Shown: positions 26,898 through 39,390 of the stretch, one piece after another
How the letters are laid out: every line of letters starts with the position of its first letter
How positions within the stretch are numbered: position 1 is the first letter of the stretch
Source: Psettodes erumei
Lineage: Eukaryota > Chordata > Actinopteri > Pleuronectiformes > Psettodidae
DNA: 64,000 nucleotides
Assembly (NCBI GenBank): GCA_016785225.1
Contig: JAFBJZ010000771.1
Span: 992,001 to 1,056,000, forward strand
Direction of reading: 5' to 3'
The notes under the pieces: generated by a model
The model's database searches: none
What the model saw: only the letters and a program-made list of their open reading frames with translations
What the model was told of the DNA's origin: nothing
Program-made: the position numbers and the translations under genes

Positions 26898-27066
26898 AAG
26901 GAAATTTAAATTGAAATCAACTGGACTTGGTTATTGAAGACGTTACACCTCTCATCCAAACGGCTTCATTAGTTCATGCTGGTCTGACTAGCCTAACTCA
27001 GTTGATTTTGATTTAAATTTCCTTGAAATAACCATGACCTGGGCAAATTAGAATATTCACAGCCTT
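26898..27066 (-). mobile_element. Penelope-type foldback repeat, copy 2
   Basis: Inverted 26-nt arms (26898-26923 and 26999-27024) match at 24 of 26 positions. They enclose GACGTTACACCTCTCATCCA and neighbouring sequence of the common teleost repeat. The flank GACCTGGGCAAATTAGAATA (27036-27055) is the reverse complement of the flank of copy 1, so the two copies are inverted relative to each other. Confidence 0.65.
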
Positions 27067-29929
27067 CAGCCAGCTTCAATTTTTTTGTGTATATTACCCA
27101 GCATTTTTGCCACAGTTTTGGCCACATTGTTAGTCTAAACATAGCCTCAAATTTACATGGCTGTAACATGACATCCACGATCGGTTGCTCTCCAAATTTT
27201 ATGAAATGCCCCAAACTTGACTGCTGACTGTTTATACTCAGCAGTTGTGGTGCTTAAGCGTTACATGTCAAACATAAAATTTACCAAACTTAATGGTTAA
27301 TGTTTAAACTCCTTCTGCAGGTACTCTGAAGATTGGATCACACCTGAGTAATAATATCCACTTTATGCAACATTCTCAGTAGAAGGCAGCAATTGCACAC
27401 TTTCACCTGGAAATGCATTTGTTCTGCATTGCTGAAACACATCATCACGACATCATATTAAAGACAGACTGAAAAATACACACACACAAACACCTAGGCA
27501 ATAAAGTACACACTTTTCACTGAAACAATAATCTTGCTCCATAATTAAAGGATCTGATTGTTGCAGTTGTGTGCGAGGCACAGTGGGAGTGTGGGGCCAG
27601 ATAAAGCAGGAGCGGAAGTGACAGTAACATTTTCTGCAGCACATTCAAACACACCGCAGCTCGTTAAAAATGCATCTTGTTGTGGACCAGCAGTGTGGCT
27701 TTACAAGGCTCCTCATTAGGCCATTTAATGGAAACCATGGGACATTACACAGATACTCACCAGGGCACCGCCACAGGCGCTCATTACATACCTTTAACAC
27801 ATACGCACACACACAACTTAAAAGAAACAAAGTTGCATGTTATGCGACAGATCACAAACAGTAAGGGGGTGAATGGGAATTATACAGTGGAGTGGAGTAC
27901 ATATTGGAACTAATATTTTAAACCGTTCAGCACAAACAGAGACCTCTACAATCCAAAGTTGTAGACAGGAGACAACCTGTACTTTCAGGTTGTTTTTCTT
28001 AAATTGTTACTGAATGAAAATACTTTTCATTATTTTGTCATTCAGTTTATCTAGATACCAACTACAGTAGCAGGGCTGGTATTGCTTTCCCCTTGTGAGT
28101 CTTCAGCTGGAATGACCAGAGAGGTGGTTTTGAGTACTTTGGCATGTCTTCTTTTTTTCCTCAGCAATCGAGTACGAACAATGCAAGATGCAGAAGATGG
28201 GTGTGGTACGGGGTGCCGGAGGTAGGGGGGATTGGAAGTCGGGAAAGGGCCCACCATGCCAAAGAGGTTTCTTATTGTCTAGAACTATTAAACGTGATAG
28301 CCACACTATGGGCCAGCAGCCGTGACTCAATCCCACTCAATACTCACTACAGCAATAGTCCGCAACAAATGTTTTCCTGAATCCTTCTTGCTAAATATGC
28401 AATGACCAGTATTTACAGTACATATTTGAAATCAAAGGTATATTTTAATGTTTTTTTTTACTTGCTCAGTAGGAACCAATGGGGTTGGGGCTAAAAAGTT
28501 AATGGATATCAGAAAATATGCTCCTCTTGCCTGTGACCGAAAGTCTGTAATCATCAAGGATGTTCCAATAAAATCCATGCTTCCAGTGGGGGGAAGAAGC
28601 AAGGAGAAATGATACTTCCAGAAGATCTTATAGAGCATAACTGAGCCTTTTTGCTAAGAAGTTCTACTTCCAAAAGGGGGATCTTATCATGGAGCACACA
28701 TGATAGCAGTCTTTTGTCACCAGCAGTTGCAACTTGGTTCATTAGGTTGAACCCAGTGGCCAAGGAATAGAGTGGTGGGAAGACAGAGGGTTATTTTTGG
28801 GTCAAGCTTGCCTTGGTAGTTCTATAATTCATTATATTTATTTTAAAATGCTCTAAGCAACGTCCGTCTGTCTTTGGTAACAGGAGCATATGAGTGAGGT
28901 AATAGCAAATATATTTAACTGTTGGAGGAGTACCCCAGTGCCCTTTTCCTTTGGTAGGCACCCAAGTTATATAAGCCATGCAGGAGAGGGACTGGTTGAA
29001 GCTGTGTGGAAATCTTGATTTAGATTTTAGATATTTTTTCCCCTTGTCAATCCACCCTGCACCCCACCTGATGACACTAATATGATATTCAAGTGTGCAC
29101 AGTAACAAAAGCACTTATTAGGAACACCGTACTAATGCTGGGCAGCTTTCCTCTCAAAAAACATTTTCACTTTGTTGGCACAGATTCCACAAAATGGTGG
29201 AAACTTCATTCTGCTCCATGTTGACTTGATTACATCATATAATTTCTGTTTATTGGTCAGCTGCATATCCATCTCGTTCTCCTGTTCACTCGTTGCCATC
29301 TTCATGAAACCAGTTTGAGATGAATTTTGTTTTGGTGACGCTGTATCCACCACAGCCTCATTTCTGTTCTTGGTTGACAGGAGTGAAAGCTGACCTGATC
29401 CTCTGCTGCTGTAGTCCATCTGCCTTAAATCTGCTTTGTGCCACTGCCACAAAACTAAATATATATAGCAATTACAGTTATAAGGGATGGTTGATTTATT
29501 GAACCCCTAGTCATTCCTCTTTAGGAATACATTCAGCTTCTACCACTCATGAATATCTAATCACTGTGCTGATGTTATGATGGGCTGCCAGAGGGTTACT
29601 CCAGTCTGTGTGGTTGCTATGTTCCAACCACCATCTGGAAGTTAAGTTTTCTTGCTTTACATTTTAAGATAAGCAGCTTATTTTCTTCACCCAGCATTTA
29701 AGCATTTATTTGCTACTGAGTGATGAATAGTATTTGGAATAATCCATCAACACTTTTTTTACTGATAAAAGTCTCACTTAAACTGATCATGCAGTGACTT
29801 TAAGGTGGGCAAACGTGACAAATAAAGATTTGAAATCATCTACCAGCAGATTGTGATGTGGGAATGCTAAGAATTGGCCTGGACTCCAAATAACACATTA
29901 GCTACTTGAGAAATAGTTTAATCAATGGT
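27067..29929. other. Intergenic; cluster of minus-strand open frames at 28.05-29.45 kb
   Basis: Several 60-107-codon open frames lie close together on the minus strand in different frames (for example 29,132-29,452 and 28,791-29,114). None has a domain I recognise. They could be a decayed transposon gene or chance. Confidence 0.35.
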
Positions 29930-30215
29930 TGCATTGCAGTAAGCACTGTTGCCTCAAAGCAAGAAGGGTTTTGCTAGAGCCCTTCTATGTGAAGTTTTGA
30001 AGTTCTCCAGGTACTCCAGCTTCCTGCAAAGACATGCGGTTTAGGCTGATGGGTAACCATATATGAATGTGACTATGAATAGATGTTTGTCTGTATGTGG
30101 CAGCCCTGTGATAGAATGTCAACATTTCCAGGGTGTACCCCACCATCATCTGCTGTCAGTTGGGATTGGCTCCAGAAAGATAAACAGTATGGTCAATGGA
30201 TAGATTGATGGTTGG
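29930..30215 (+). mobile_element. Second, more decayed copy of the (TGGA)-tailed repeat, with tRNA-like head
   Basis: The copy starts AAGCACTGTTGCCTCAAAGC, the tRNA-like head of the family. It continues with TCTCCAGGTACTCCAGCTTC, CAGCCCTGTGATAGAATGTC and GTTGGGATTGGCTCCAG, ending in ATGGATAGATTGATGG. It has the same order and orientation as the copy at 5,579-5,857, with more substitutions and deletions. Confidence 0.7.
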
Positions 30216-30726
30216 AATCACTGAGGGGTGTTCCAGTCTGCATTTAGTCAGTTTGTATTGTAGTGTACATCCATGTAACCCCAAGCAAACTATTAAGGGG
30301 AGTCTGTCTGTTTTCCTCACCCTTCCCCTGAACCAAAACCACATGTCATCAACAGCCGACGATTCAGAAGACAACCTTGGTTTGCAGCGCACTACAGTAC
30401 AGTATGACCTAAATGTGTTTTCTGTGCAATCAATTATGCTTGCCGGCACACAAAGAATGTGTAAAACCTGAGAATAAGATGCAAGAAAAAGGAAAAAGGA
30501 GAAATTCAAGACAAATGAAAAATATTTATGTTTACCCCTATTCTCTTTATTCTTCTTTATCTTTTCACTTCCTGGTCTGTGAGAAGACCTAAAACATAAG
30601 ACCCATCCAAGATTGTACATAGCACAAATTATATGCATGATGAAAGTAAAGACCTTAACATTCACACAACATCATACATCATTTGTGCTTAGTCACCTGG
30701 GAGGAGATTGTGGGGAGAGCTTGAGC

Positions 30727-30757
<31 letters not shown>

Positions 30758-32639
30758 GCAACATATACGAGTAGGTGCATTACTGACACAACCATGAAAT
30801 GTAGTTCTTGCAGCACATCCTGTGCCAGAAGACATTGACCCACCTGGTTGTCCCTCCTGATTAGATGCTTTTTGAGACACCTGCTAAGATGATTTTTGCA
30901 CTCTCAGCTCTCTCAACTCAATTGTATTTCTTTTGAATCAGGCTTCTGAAGTTGTAGTTATAACTCAAAGTTACTTGCTGGAGAAAGTAAAAGAAAAAAA
31001 ATCAATCGTAATCATACAGAGTTCCTGTTGTGCAACAGAGATTCACGAAAATGGAAGATGAACAGTTGATTTAAGTAATTACTAGGAAAGACAAAAACAA
31101 GCATTTTATGTTGAGACTCTCAACATTATCTCTTTTTATCTCTGTATTGTTTCGGGTAATATTATATTATCATGGCCTGGAGTTCAACAAAAATGTTTCG
31201 GTCATAACAGTGTGTTATGGGTTTATGGACCATGCATACATTACTGCCACTGCCAACTCAATTAATGAGAACCCTCAAGGGATCCTCACTGAGAGGTTAA
31301 CAAATAAGCAACATTCACTAGTAAGTCTACAGTCCCAAAGGCTCACCATATTTAACAATCTATTCTGCTAAGATGAATAGTTATGAATGGACATTCACTT
31401 ACTTTCCCTATGATCTTCTCTGCTCTGAAAAGTGGGCTATCCTCAGCCTTAACCAAGTGCTACATTATGGTTTTGACTCTAACAAGTAGGCAACGATTTC
31501 ACATTATATTTAAATTAATCAGAAATCTTATATTGATAATCAATGCAAACAGTCACAGTTGGTATTTTTCACTCTTAACAGAAATGTATTGTTCTTCCTG
31601 ACCAGGATACTCTTTAACTCATGCATGTTGTTATGGTTCCATCAGCTTGAAGCAGTAATGGAAGGTTTATGTTGTAATGTATTTTTATTTGCAACGTGTG
31701 ACACTACTTAGAAAATTACACCCTTTTATTGGTTGCCTTTTCCAGTATGTGGACTAATTTCTACATAATGCACATGGGCAGAATTTTCCAGGAAAATCCA
31801 AGAGATGTGACATTAATGCTTGCTGCCAGATGTCTTACTTCAGTGCTTTACTTCCACCCACCTACAGTACCAGTGTGCAGCATTAGCCAAGGTTGCAAAG
31901 AGGCAGATACTCAGTCATATAGCTCAAGGAAAACACACATTATAATATAAAACATCATTGAACAAACAACATGCACACAAACGCATTATCCAAAGCACAC
32001 AGGAGTATAAACTAGAGTGATTCAGTTACACACCTTCAGTGCCAAAGGAGAGTACTGCAGGTTCGTAGCATCTGGGAGAGCATTTCCTATGGCTGCAGTC
32101 AACTAAAATCTGAGAGCCCATTGATGATGTCATGTAAAATTCTCCAGGTTTTTTCCAAAATGCATTGGACAAAGTTTTAAACATATTCTGTGAAAAACAG
32201 GATCCATGGGAAGACCATCTCATCCACTTCAGCCACTGAACCATGACTGAACGACAATGCCTGGTATAATTTGCTTGTAATTTCCTGCTTGGAAGACATT
32301 ACAACTCAGTTGTTCAAGTTCTCACTAATCACTTGGTGAACAAATCATCCTTTTCTGGCATTCGGAAATAGTTTTCTCTAAATACAAGGCCCTTGCAAAG
32401 CAGGCTACTTCCTGCCAGTTTCTTCTGTATTTACAATCAGACTTGAGAGAGCAGTATTATACAAAGGAGCTTCCTCAGACTTTGTTGAGCTACAGTGACC
32501 AAAGGGCATTAATCGCAGTCAAAGTCTCCTGTAAGATTAAACTGTGTCTTCAAAAAGACAAAGTCTTCTGCATTCCCAGTAGCCGTGGCTGCGCCTTTAT
32601 AAAACATTTACTTGCAGAGATACTGCACAAGTGTATAGA
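30216..32639. other. Intergenic, with (ATG)10 microsatellite
   Basis: An ATG/GAT repeat lies at 30,727-30,757. The 169-codon minus-strand open frame at 30,156-30,665 runs into the retroelement copy and has no domain. Confidence 0.65.
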
Positions 32640-32900
32640 AATAATTAGAGACAGAGCGGCGGCAGTGAAGGAGTGCAGGCCCTCACAGAGGACTTTTCCA
32701 ATTAACTGACTTTAATGCAGCATAATGTGGTATTCTCCTCTCCCACTCTTCATAATGGCTGCCACCTGACTGCTTACAGTCAATTAAAACATAATACAAA
32801 TTGACTTAAGCAGTCAGCACGCAGTGATTAGGTTTCCTCAAGACAATTAAATTTGAGAAAGAAAGCAGAGAATGGTAATTCTTGATAATTTTTTTCTTTA
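32640..32900. promoter_or_regulatory. Candidate conserved noncoding block with long dyad
   Basis: The block is repeat-free with several TAATTA/CAATTAA homeodomain-type cores. It contains a near-perfect inverted repeat: CTGACTGCTTACAGTCAATT (32766-32785) pairs with AATTGACTTAAGCAGTCAG (32799-32817) except for one extra C, across a 13-nt AT-rich spacer. Confidence 0.35.
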
Positions 32901-32999
32901 TTTCCTGCTGTCACATTAATTTTCTTATATTTAATGGCATGTCGCTTGTTATGGGCAGAAGCTTACAGATGTTCATAATCATCTAGGTGTCTTGATTGT

Positions 33000-33420
33000 C
33001 CTACGTATATACACTGGGGAGGTTATTTTGTCTGTTGCGCTAATGTGAAATGTCTCAGGCTGTGTAGCACCACAACTGATGGGTGTAATAACCCCACGCT
33101 CATATGCACATTTCCACACAAGCCCCTCTGCCGGGGTTCTGTCTGTATTATCTGTTTGGCAGTGATTGAGTGTGGCAGTAAAAAGGCTGTGAGAAAGACA
33201 CAGGGATGTGAGAAGATTGCTGGGTGGTTTTTGCAGAGAGCCGAGGTAATTTCCCTGGCCGCCAACTCAACTCTGTCGTTTGTCAGCTACCACTTGCACC
33301 GCTGGCAGCTATTGTGCCAACAGCAGTCAATCACGCAGCTTATGAATCCAAGCCACAGTCAATCGCCCTTCTTATGAAACCAAACAGCAGTCGATTGCTC
33401 AGTGTAGGAATCCATTGACA
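33000..33420. promoter_or_regulatory. Candidate noncoding block with 32-bp degenerate tandem repeat
   Basis: The block is GC-balanced and unique. From 33,321 to about 33,417 a unit of about 32 bp recurs three times, each starting CAGCAGTCAATC or a variant and followed by TTATGAAnCCAA or a variant. The TCAATC cores resemble PBX-type sites. Confidence 0.3.
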
Positions 33421-36400
33421 CATCTGGTGGTTCCAGCTGGTCACATGAATACCTACCAGCAGGACATCCTGGAGGCAGGCAGAGATTAATCGCAACAAAT
33501 ACCTCATAGGAAAAATATGGCTCTGACAAAATAATCTCTATAATCAATCCAGTTTGGAAATCACAGAGGGGAAAAAATACTGATTTATCACTACAGAATC
33601 AAATTATTAACAAGCCTTAAATAATGATACATTTTATTTTATTGATAAAATGATGTTGGTTGTTGTTGTTGTTATTGTTGTTTTTTAAATAAGGCCCTTC
33701 ACGATTTGTCTGCTACAATTCTTCTTCTTCTTCATCATCTATGGGCCTGAGCACCAAGACTGCAAGGATCCTATTGTAACTACTGTGTATTTTACTTTTT
33801 TAATGTACCCCAGCATCAACTATCAATGCAAGGACCCTGTTGCTGATTATTATTTGGGCTAGAGCACAGTGTGTGCACACTTGTGCAATGTGGTGAAAAT
33901 TGACATTTTATGAGGGTTGTGTATAAATGTGGCACAATAGCTCAAAAGAAAACAAATCAATGAATTTTTCACCTGCATGCATTACATTTTGTGGAAACAA
34001 CATACCAGAACTTGAAGCCATAACAAAAACCCAGCAAGACACCAGCCACTTGTAAATTACATGATCAAATGTATGTAAAACTAAAGACCTTCCCATTAAC
34101 ATTTGTCATACTTTTGTCCAACAGCACTAATGCTCAAAATTGGTAAACATGATAAAAAATGATGTGCATTGTTATTATAAGCATGTTAGCTCAAAGCATT
34201 GCAGTGGCAATGTACACAGCTCTGCTCTCAGAGCTGCTACCATTCTTATTAACAATGGAAAATATGAAAACATCACCTTTTTGATGATACAAATGTAATC
34301 AATAAACATGGAATTAGCTCAGAGGTAGTCCATCTCATTAAAGGCCTACACAGTGTTGTCTGTGGTCCACATGTTTGTAGTCATTGCTGTACATGCATGA
34401 TATGATGCTGTGGTTATTATCATTTTCATCAACAGTGATGTTGAGTCTAATGATTGGAATGTCACAGGTTAATAAATGTACTTTATGCAGAAGGAAATGA
34501 CCAACAAAACCTTGAAATGAAGTTTAGAATATATCCTCTTAAATTTGCAATACATGTCAAAACATATTGGAGGTTAAACAGACATGTCCGTTGTGTCTAC
34601 CTAGACATAACCTTAAATAAGATGAAACTGACAAATATATGAGACATAATGAGACAAATGACACTCACTTGAATTGAATCAAACAGGGTTAACAGGCATG
34701 TACAGCTTTTTCTTCGGGTGTAAATTTTTTGTTTGTGAAGAATTCTTGCTTTTAATGCAACTTTGCATCAAATTTACAAGCCAGTAAGCACTTCACTTCG
34801 AAAGGAAAGTAAATGAATGATTAATGATTAAGTGAATTAAGAAGTTTACCTTAAATTTTACAAAGCAAAACACTATATGAAAATTAGATTTAAAATACCA
34901 TATGGAATTTTTAATACTATTTAGGGGTTGCAACACTTTAATTTATAGGTCTGGCATTTAGTTTAGTATCATATAAAAGGTGATTAGATAGCAGAAAGCA
35001 AAGCTACCATTAGTATTGGACTTTAAACTGTGGGCATATGGCTGTTTAATGGAGGCAGTACATACCAGTCTAAACTGTAGAAACCAGAAGAAAATATTCA
35101 GTTGTTCATTTTGGGCACTAATATGGAGCACCTAAGGCAGAGGTAGCATTGTGGAAAGAGATGTCACCTCAAATGATTTTGCAGGATTGTCCATCAAAGT
35201 GACAGACATGTCACATGTTAAAGGCTACCATTCACACCTGTATGAATATGTTTGGATGTTACTCATCAGTAACTGGAAGTCAATCAGCAGGTAAATGAAT
35301 GAACATTCTTCTTATCTTATCATCCTTTATTGCTATCGACCAGGCTACAAATTGGGCACAAGTGTGGATAACCCAGGCTTGTTGCAACTTGTCAATACAA
35401 TGACATTGGTTGGACAGATATAGTTTCACTAGCTACTGATTGATTAGGGACAAACAAAACAAAGTTTCTTGTATGTAAGATGAAATAGCATAATCGGCCG
35501 CACAACCTTTCTGTGTGCAGGACCCTCTGTGGTTTTACTAACGATGCAGTTGCTGAGCGAGGTTAATGATGTAGAAACTGGGGTGATGCGTTCGGCAGTT
35601 GTCGGTTCCCTGGTCTGGGAAAACTCACCTCCAACATCTGCAACCTCTACCTTGGCCCTCACGCCCACATCCTGACTGTGGAGGATAACATTGGCCTGGC
35701 TTCCCGCTGCAGTGGTTGGAGGTTAAATGGATTCCACCTTGCGACTCGCTTATCATAACTGTCTACCATTCTGTCAGAGCAGACCGCAAATGCAATTCCC
35801 TAACCCTGGGGTATACCAGGGCATTTGTTACATTTTATAAAGTGCTGACCTAAATCTAACTCTACACTGCTACTTACGCCGTCTAGGTGGACCAGAGAAC
35901 AATCGAGAAGGGTTTTCTTTTCTTCACAAGTGCCATCTCAAGTACTTGTAAATTCATGTAAAAGTGTCTGTCTGTAGCAGTGTCACACAGGTGTTGAGAC
36001 AGAGGCACAAACAGGCATCCAAAATCATAATTTACAGTGTTGCTTGTCAGCTAAACATAAACAAGCTACTTGTTGATCTCCTGCCTTTGCATTCAATAAG
36101 TTACATTTTAGGTCAAAATTTAAATATTGTGTCAAGTATTGGACTGATCACTGTATAGACATACATGTTCCTCACAGAATCAATTGTACCAGCCCTGCTG
36201 ATTATATGAATCTCACCAAAGCCTGTGATGTGTTGATGAAAGGTTCTTAAAAGCTTGAATGCAGACCTTACTGGTTTAATCACCTCTGAGAATGGTTTCC
36301 CTTTGCTACAGTTCACAATTAACACAAAGCCTGATCCTGGCATTTACCCTTCATGTGCTCTTGACTGCAAAGAAAGGAGAAATTAGAGACAAACCTGCAG

Positions 36401-36814
36401 AGGGGAAAGAGCAGGGGCAAGGAGCTTCCACTCTCCCTTGTAGATTTACTGATCTGTCACGACTTTATGTGGTTGAAATGGAAAAGAGAATTGGGCTATG
36501 TTTACAGCACCATAAACCTTTCTTTTAAACCCAAGGACTTGGCCACCCTGAAACTGTAGCGTAGCACCCATAAAACTGAGGCTAACGCCTTCTTTTAAAT
36601 CTGATGAAACATTTATCGATTCTTTTTAGATCTTGTTTTATTTGCTCCTCCTCCACCACCTTTGGAATGGAAGCAAATCAGAGGACAGGAGATACTGAGG
36701 TTAGTGAAGGTTTGCATGCTAACAGAATGGAAGACAGAGAAGAAGAAAAGAGATCTGCCTCAATGAAGGAAACCTCAATTTGATGGCTTGATTTTGATTT
36801 GCATCTTCTACAGC

Positions 36815-36849
<35 letters not shown>

Positions 36850-38929
36850 CAATATGTCCACCTCACAATTCTTTAATCTGTCCGTTGAACTGAGTAGGAA
36901 CACTGGTTCCTACTCACTTTTTGAAAATGTCATGCAAAGGCACATGTTGAATGAGCAAAAAAAGGTTACTAGTATAGAGTCAGCTACAACATTAAATCCA
37001 AAAATCTGTTGTAATGTTTTGGCTGATTGGGGTTAATTGGACTTTGCATCAATACTTAATGTAGTAAGATCAGTTCTCTATTAGAATATCACCAGAATTA
37101 CAGTTTTGCAGCTACACCATCAGAGGTTTCTATTGCATTTCTGATGTCATTGGTCAGTATTATTTGTCAGCCCAAATCTTGCTTTTTCTCATCACTTTGT
37201 GTTAGCACAAACAGTAGTGCATGCATCTCTTGCATTCTATCTCCTTCCATTGATGTTGCATGCATTCACACTGTCTCTTATTTTTTCAGTCTGTCTGAAT
37301 GGAAGTGGGGACAAAATAGATCTGTCTGAGGAGGTTTGTTATGAGACAGGGAGAGAATGGATCTGGCTGTTAATTTCAAGAACTTTAGAATGAGGTTTAC
37401 TACTTCAGACAATTTACATCCCCAGGTCTTCTTCCCCTCATTCTCATTTTATTGTTACATCTTCACAGGCGTAAATTTCACATTGCAGACACTAATAGCA
37501 GAGCTGTGGCTGAAGTCCCTAAAGTGAGCTGCTGTTGTATCCTTCTAATAGACTGCTTGACTCAATTTGAAAAGTTGAGCCATTTTACTGCTGGGTTTGA
37601 TTGTTGCGGAATTTAATGATTGTTCTGCTCAGATGGTGTATTAGGTACAGTATTTGGAATATATAATTTAATAAAGATAAACATAAAAACATCTATATCA
37701 ATAAGTATTATATAAATCTTCCATTACAATATTTACCTTTTATTTTTTGCTGCACTACATTGATAGAGAATAAAACAAGGTACTTGTTTGCCTAGGTCAT
37801 CTTTTGTCAAGCCTTTCACTCTTCACTATATCCAGCAATGAATGTTTGTACCCCTCAATAGTCTGATCATGTCTTTCATTTAGTCTGATTCATGTAATTT
37901 AGGGTTGGCTACATCAAAGAAGATATCTGTTTTCATTTTCTTGTCATATTGAATTAAATAAATAGTTTGATATTTTTGGAAAATGTGGAATAATTTAAAT
38001 AATATACTAATTATATGGATAAAAGTGTAATCTACATATGAAGCTACAGCTAGCAGTCTGTTAGCTTAGTTGTGCATTAAGATACTGTCAAGTTTTTTGT
38101 TTGAACACATTTTTTCTTTGTCTTGTGTCTCATGTTTTTGTACGAGGTAAAAAATATTTTCATTAGTGTGGGCTGCTGGATGTTGTAACCATTACCATTC
38201 ATTCAACCTTAAAATAAATGTATGAGAGTGTTCCTGAGAATATCATTTCGGTTAAGGTCAGAGAGGGAACTAGTGCAAAGGATGCCAACACTAACTGAAA
38301 TTATATACTACTGCTACTACATAGTGTTCATGCAGAGACATGTTGTTGCTAATAACAAACGACAGGGTAGAGAGTTTGAAGGACCCTATCCTGGATTTCT
38401 GGATAAAATCACAGACACACAACAGTATTGCACAGAGAACGAAAAATAAAAACACAGAAATAAAGTGTGACCAGCGATGTCTACATGATGATGATTTAAT
38501 ATTTGCCTGTTAGTGTGTGACATTATTAAATATACATAGTATGATGGGGAATGGATTCTGTTTTTAAACTCAAAAAGCAACATTTTGTGATGCCATTGAC
38601 GTTGTCCCCCTATCATCAAATATTAGCTTCAAATAAATAGAGGATTTGGGTGAGGATCTCCAGATCCACTCCTCTAAAAGACTTCACAGTCAGCACTGCT
38701 CTACCTGCAGTCCTCAGAAATACAACAGTTGTCGAGAGAGCATAAGGACAGAATGACAAATGGAAAGACAGAGAGAGATTTTTGGATTTAAAGGATGACC
38801 AAAAACCACACTCATTCTTGAATTTTTGTGGCTCCTTGGGGTCTGGGGTTCCAGGCCAGTTGCATGCTGTGTGACAATACAGCTACTTTGTAGTAATTAG
38901 TCTTTCCATTTTAAAGCTCAATTAAGACA
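33421..38929. other. Intergenic, with (TA)n
   Basis: A TA tract lies at 36,819-36,846. The GC-richer patch 35,490-35,720 has an open minus-strand frame (35,444-35,668) that I do not recognise. Otherwise the DNA is AT-rich and unique. Confidence 0.55.
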
Positions 38930-39390
38930 GGAAAGCATGCTGTTTGGTATGAGGCATATGCTTGACCGACACTGGTTGAAAATTAATGAAGCCACCAGAT
39001 GCAAACACACTAAACAGGAATGTTCCAAACACCTCTGCCAGGTTTGACAGTGAGTGTTGATGCGGCCCAGTACATACAAGCCAAGAATTAGACAGCTAAC
39101 TGTAGCACAGGCCAAGCAGTCCACTCAATCTGTCTGAGAGCTCCTCGGCAGTGATGCCTTCGTTTTGGTCCCTGGGGACTCAACTGTTTGTGCAAATGAA
39201 CAGCGCTGTGAGCTCCTGTCCTCCTGCCAAACTACTCTCAGAGAAGCTTGAGTAGCAGAGACAAAGGGGCTCCGAAGATGGAGCAAACTCTTTATTAGCT
39301 TGTATTTGCATGGATAACTCTCTTCGTGTCTTGTGTTTCAATGTCCTCTCGTCATTCCTGATGAGATCCATTAACTGTGAGGTAAGTAAT
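38930..39390. promoter_or_regulatory. Candidate conserved noncoding block
   Basis: This is repeat-free, balanced DNA between AT-rich flanks, with no convincing coding frame. It is proposed only on composition and motif texture. Confidence 0.2.

Noticed and set aside
26936..26980. Hammerhead-ribozyme-like core in the Penelope-type repeat (minus strand GGATGAG...AAC)
   Set aside because: Penelope-like elements can carry hammerhead motifs, but here the invariant CUGANGA and GAAA positions are not met, so no catalytic fold is supported.
30156..30665. 169-codon minus-strand open frame
   Set aside because: It runs into a decayed retroelement copy at its C-terminal end and has no recognisable protein similarity.
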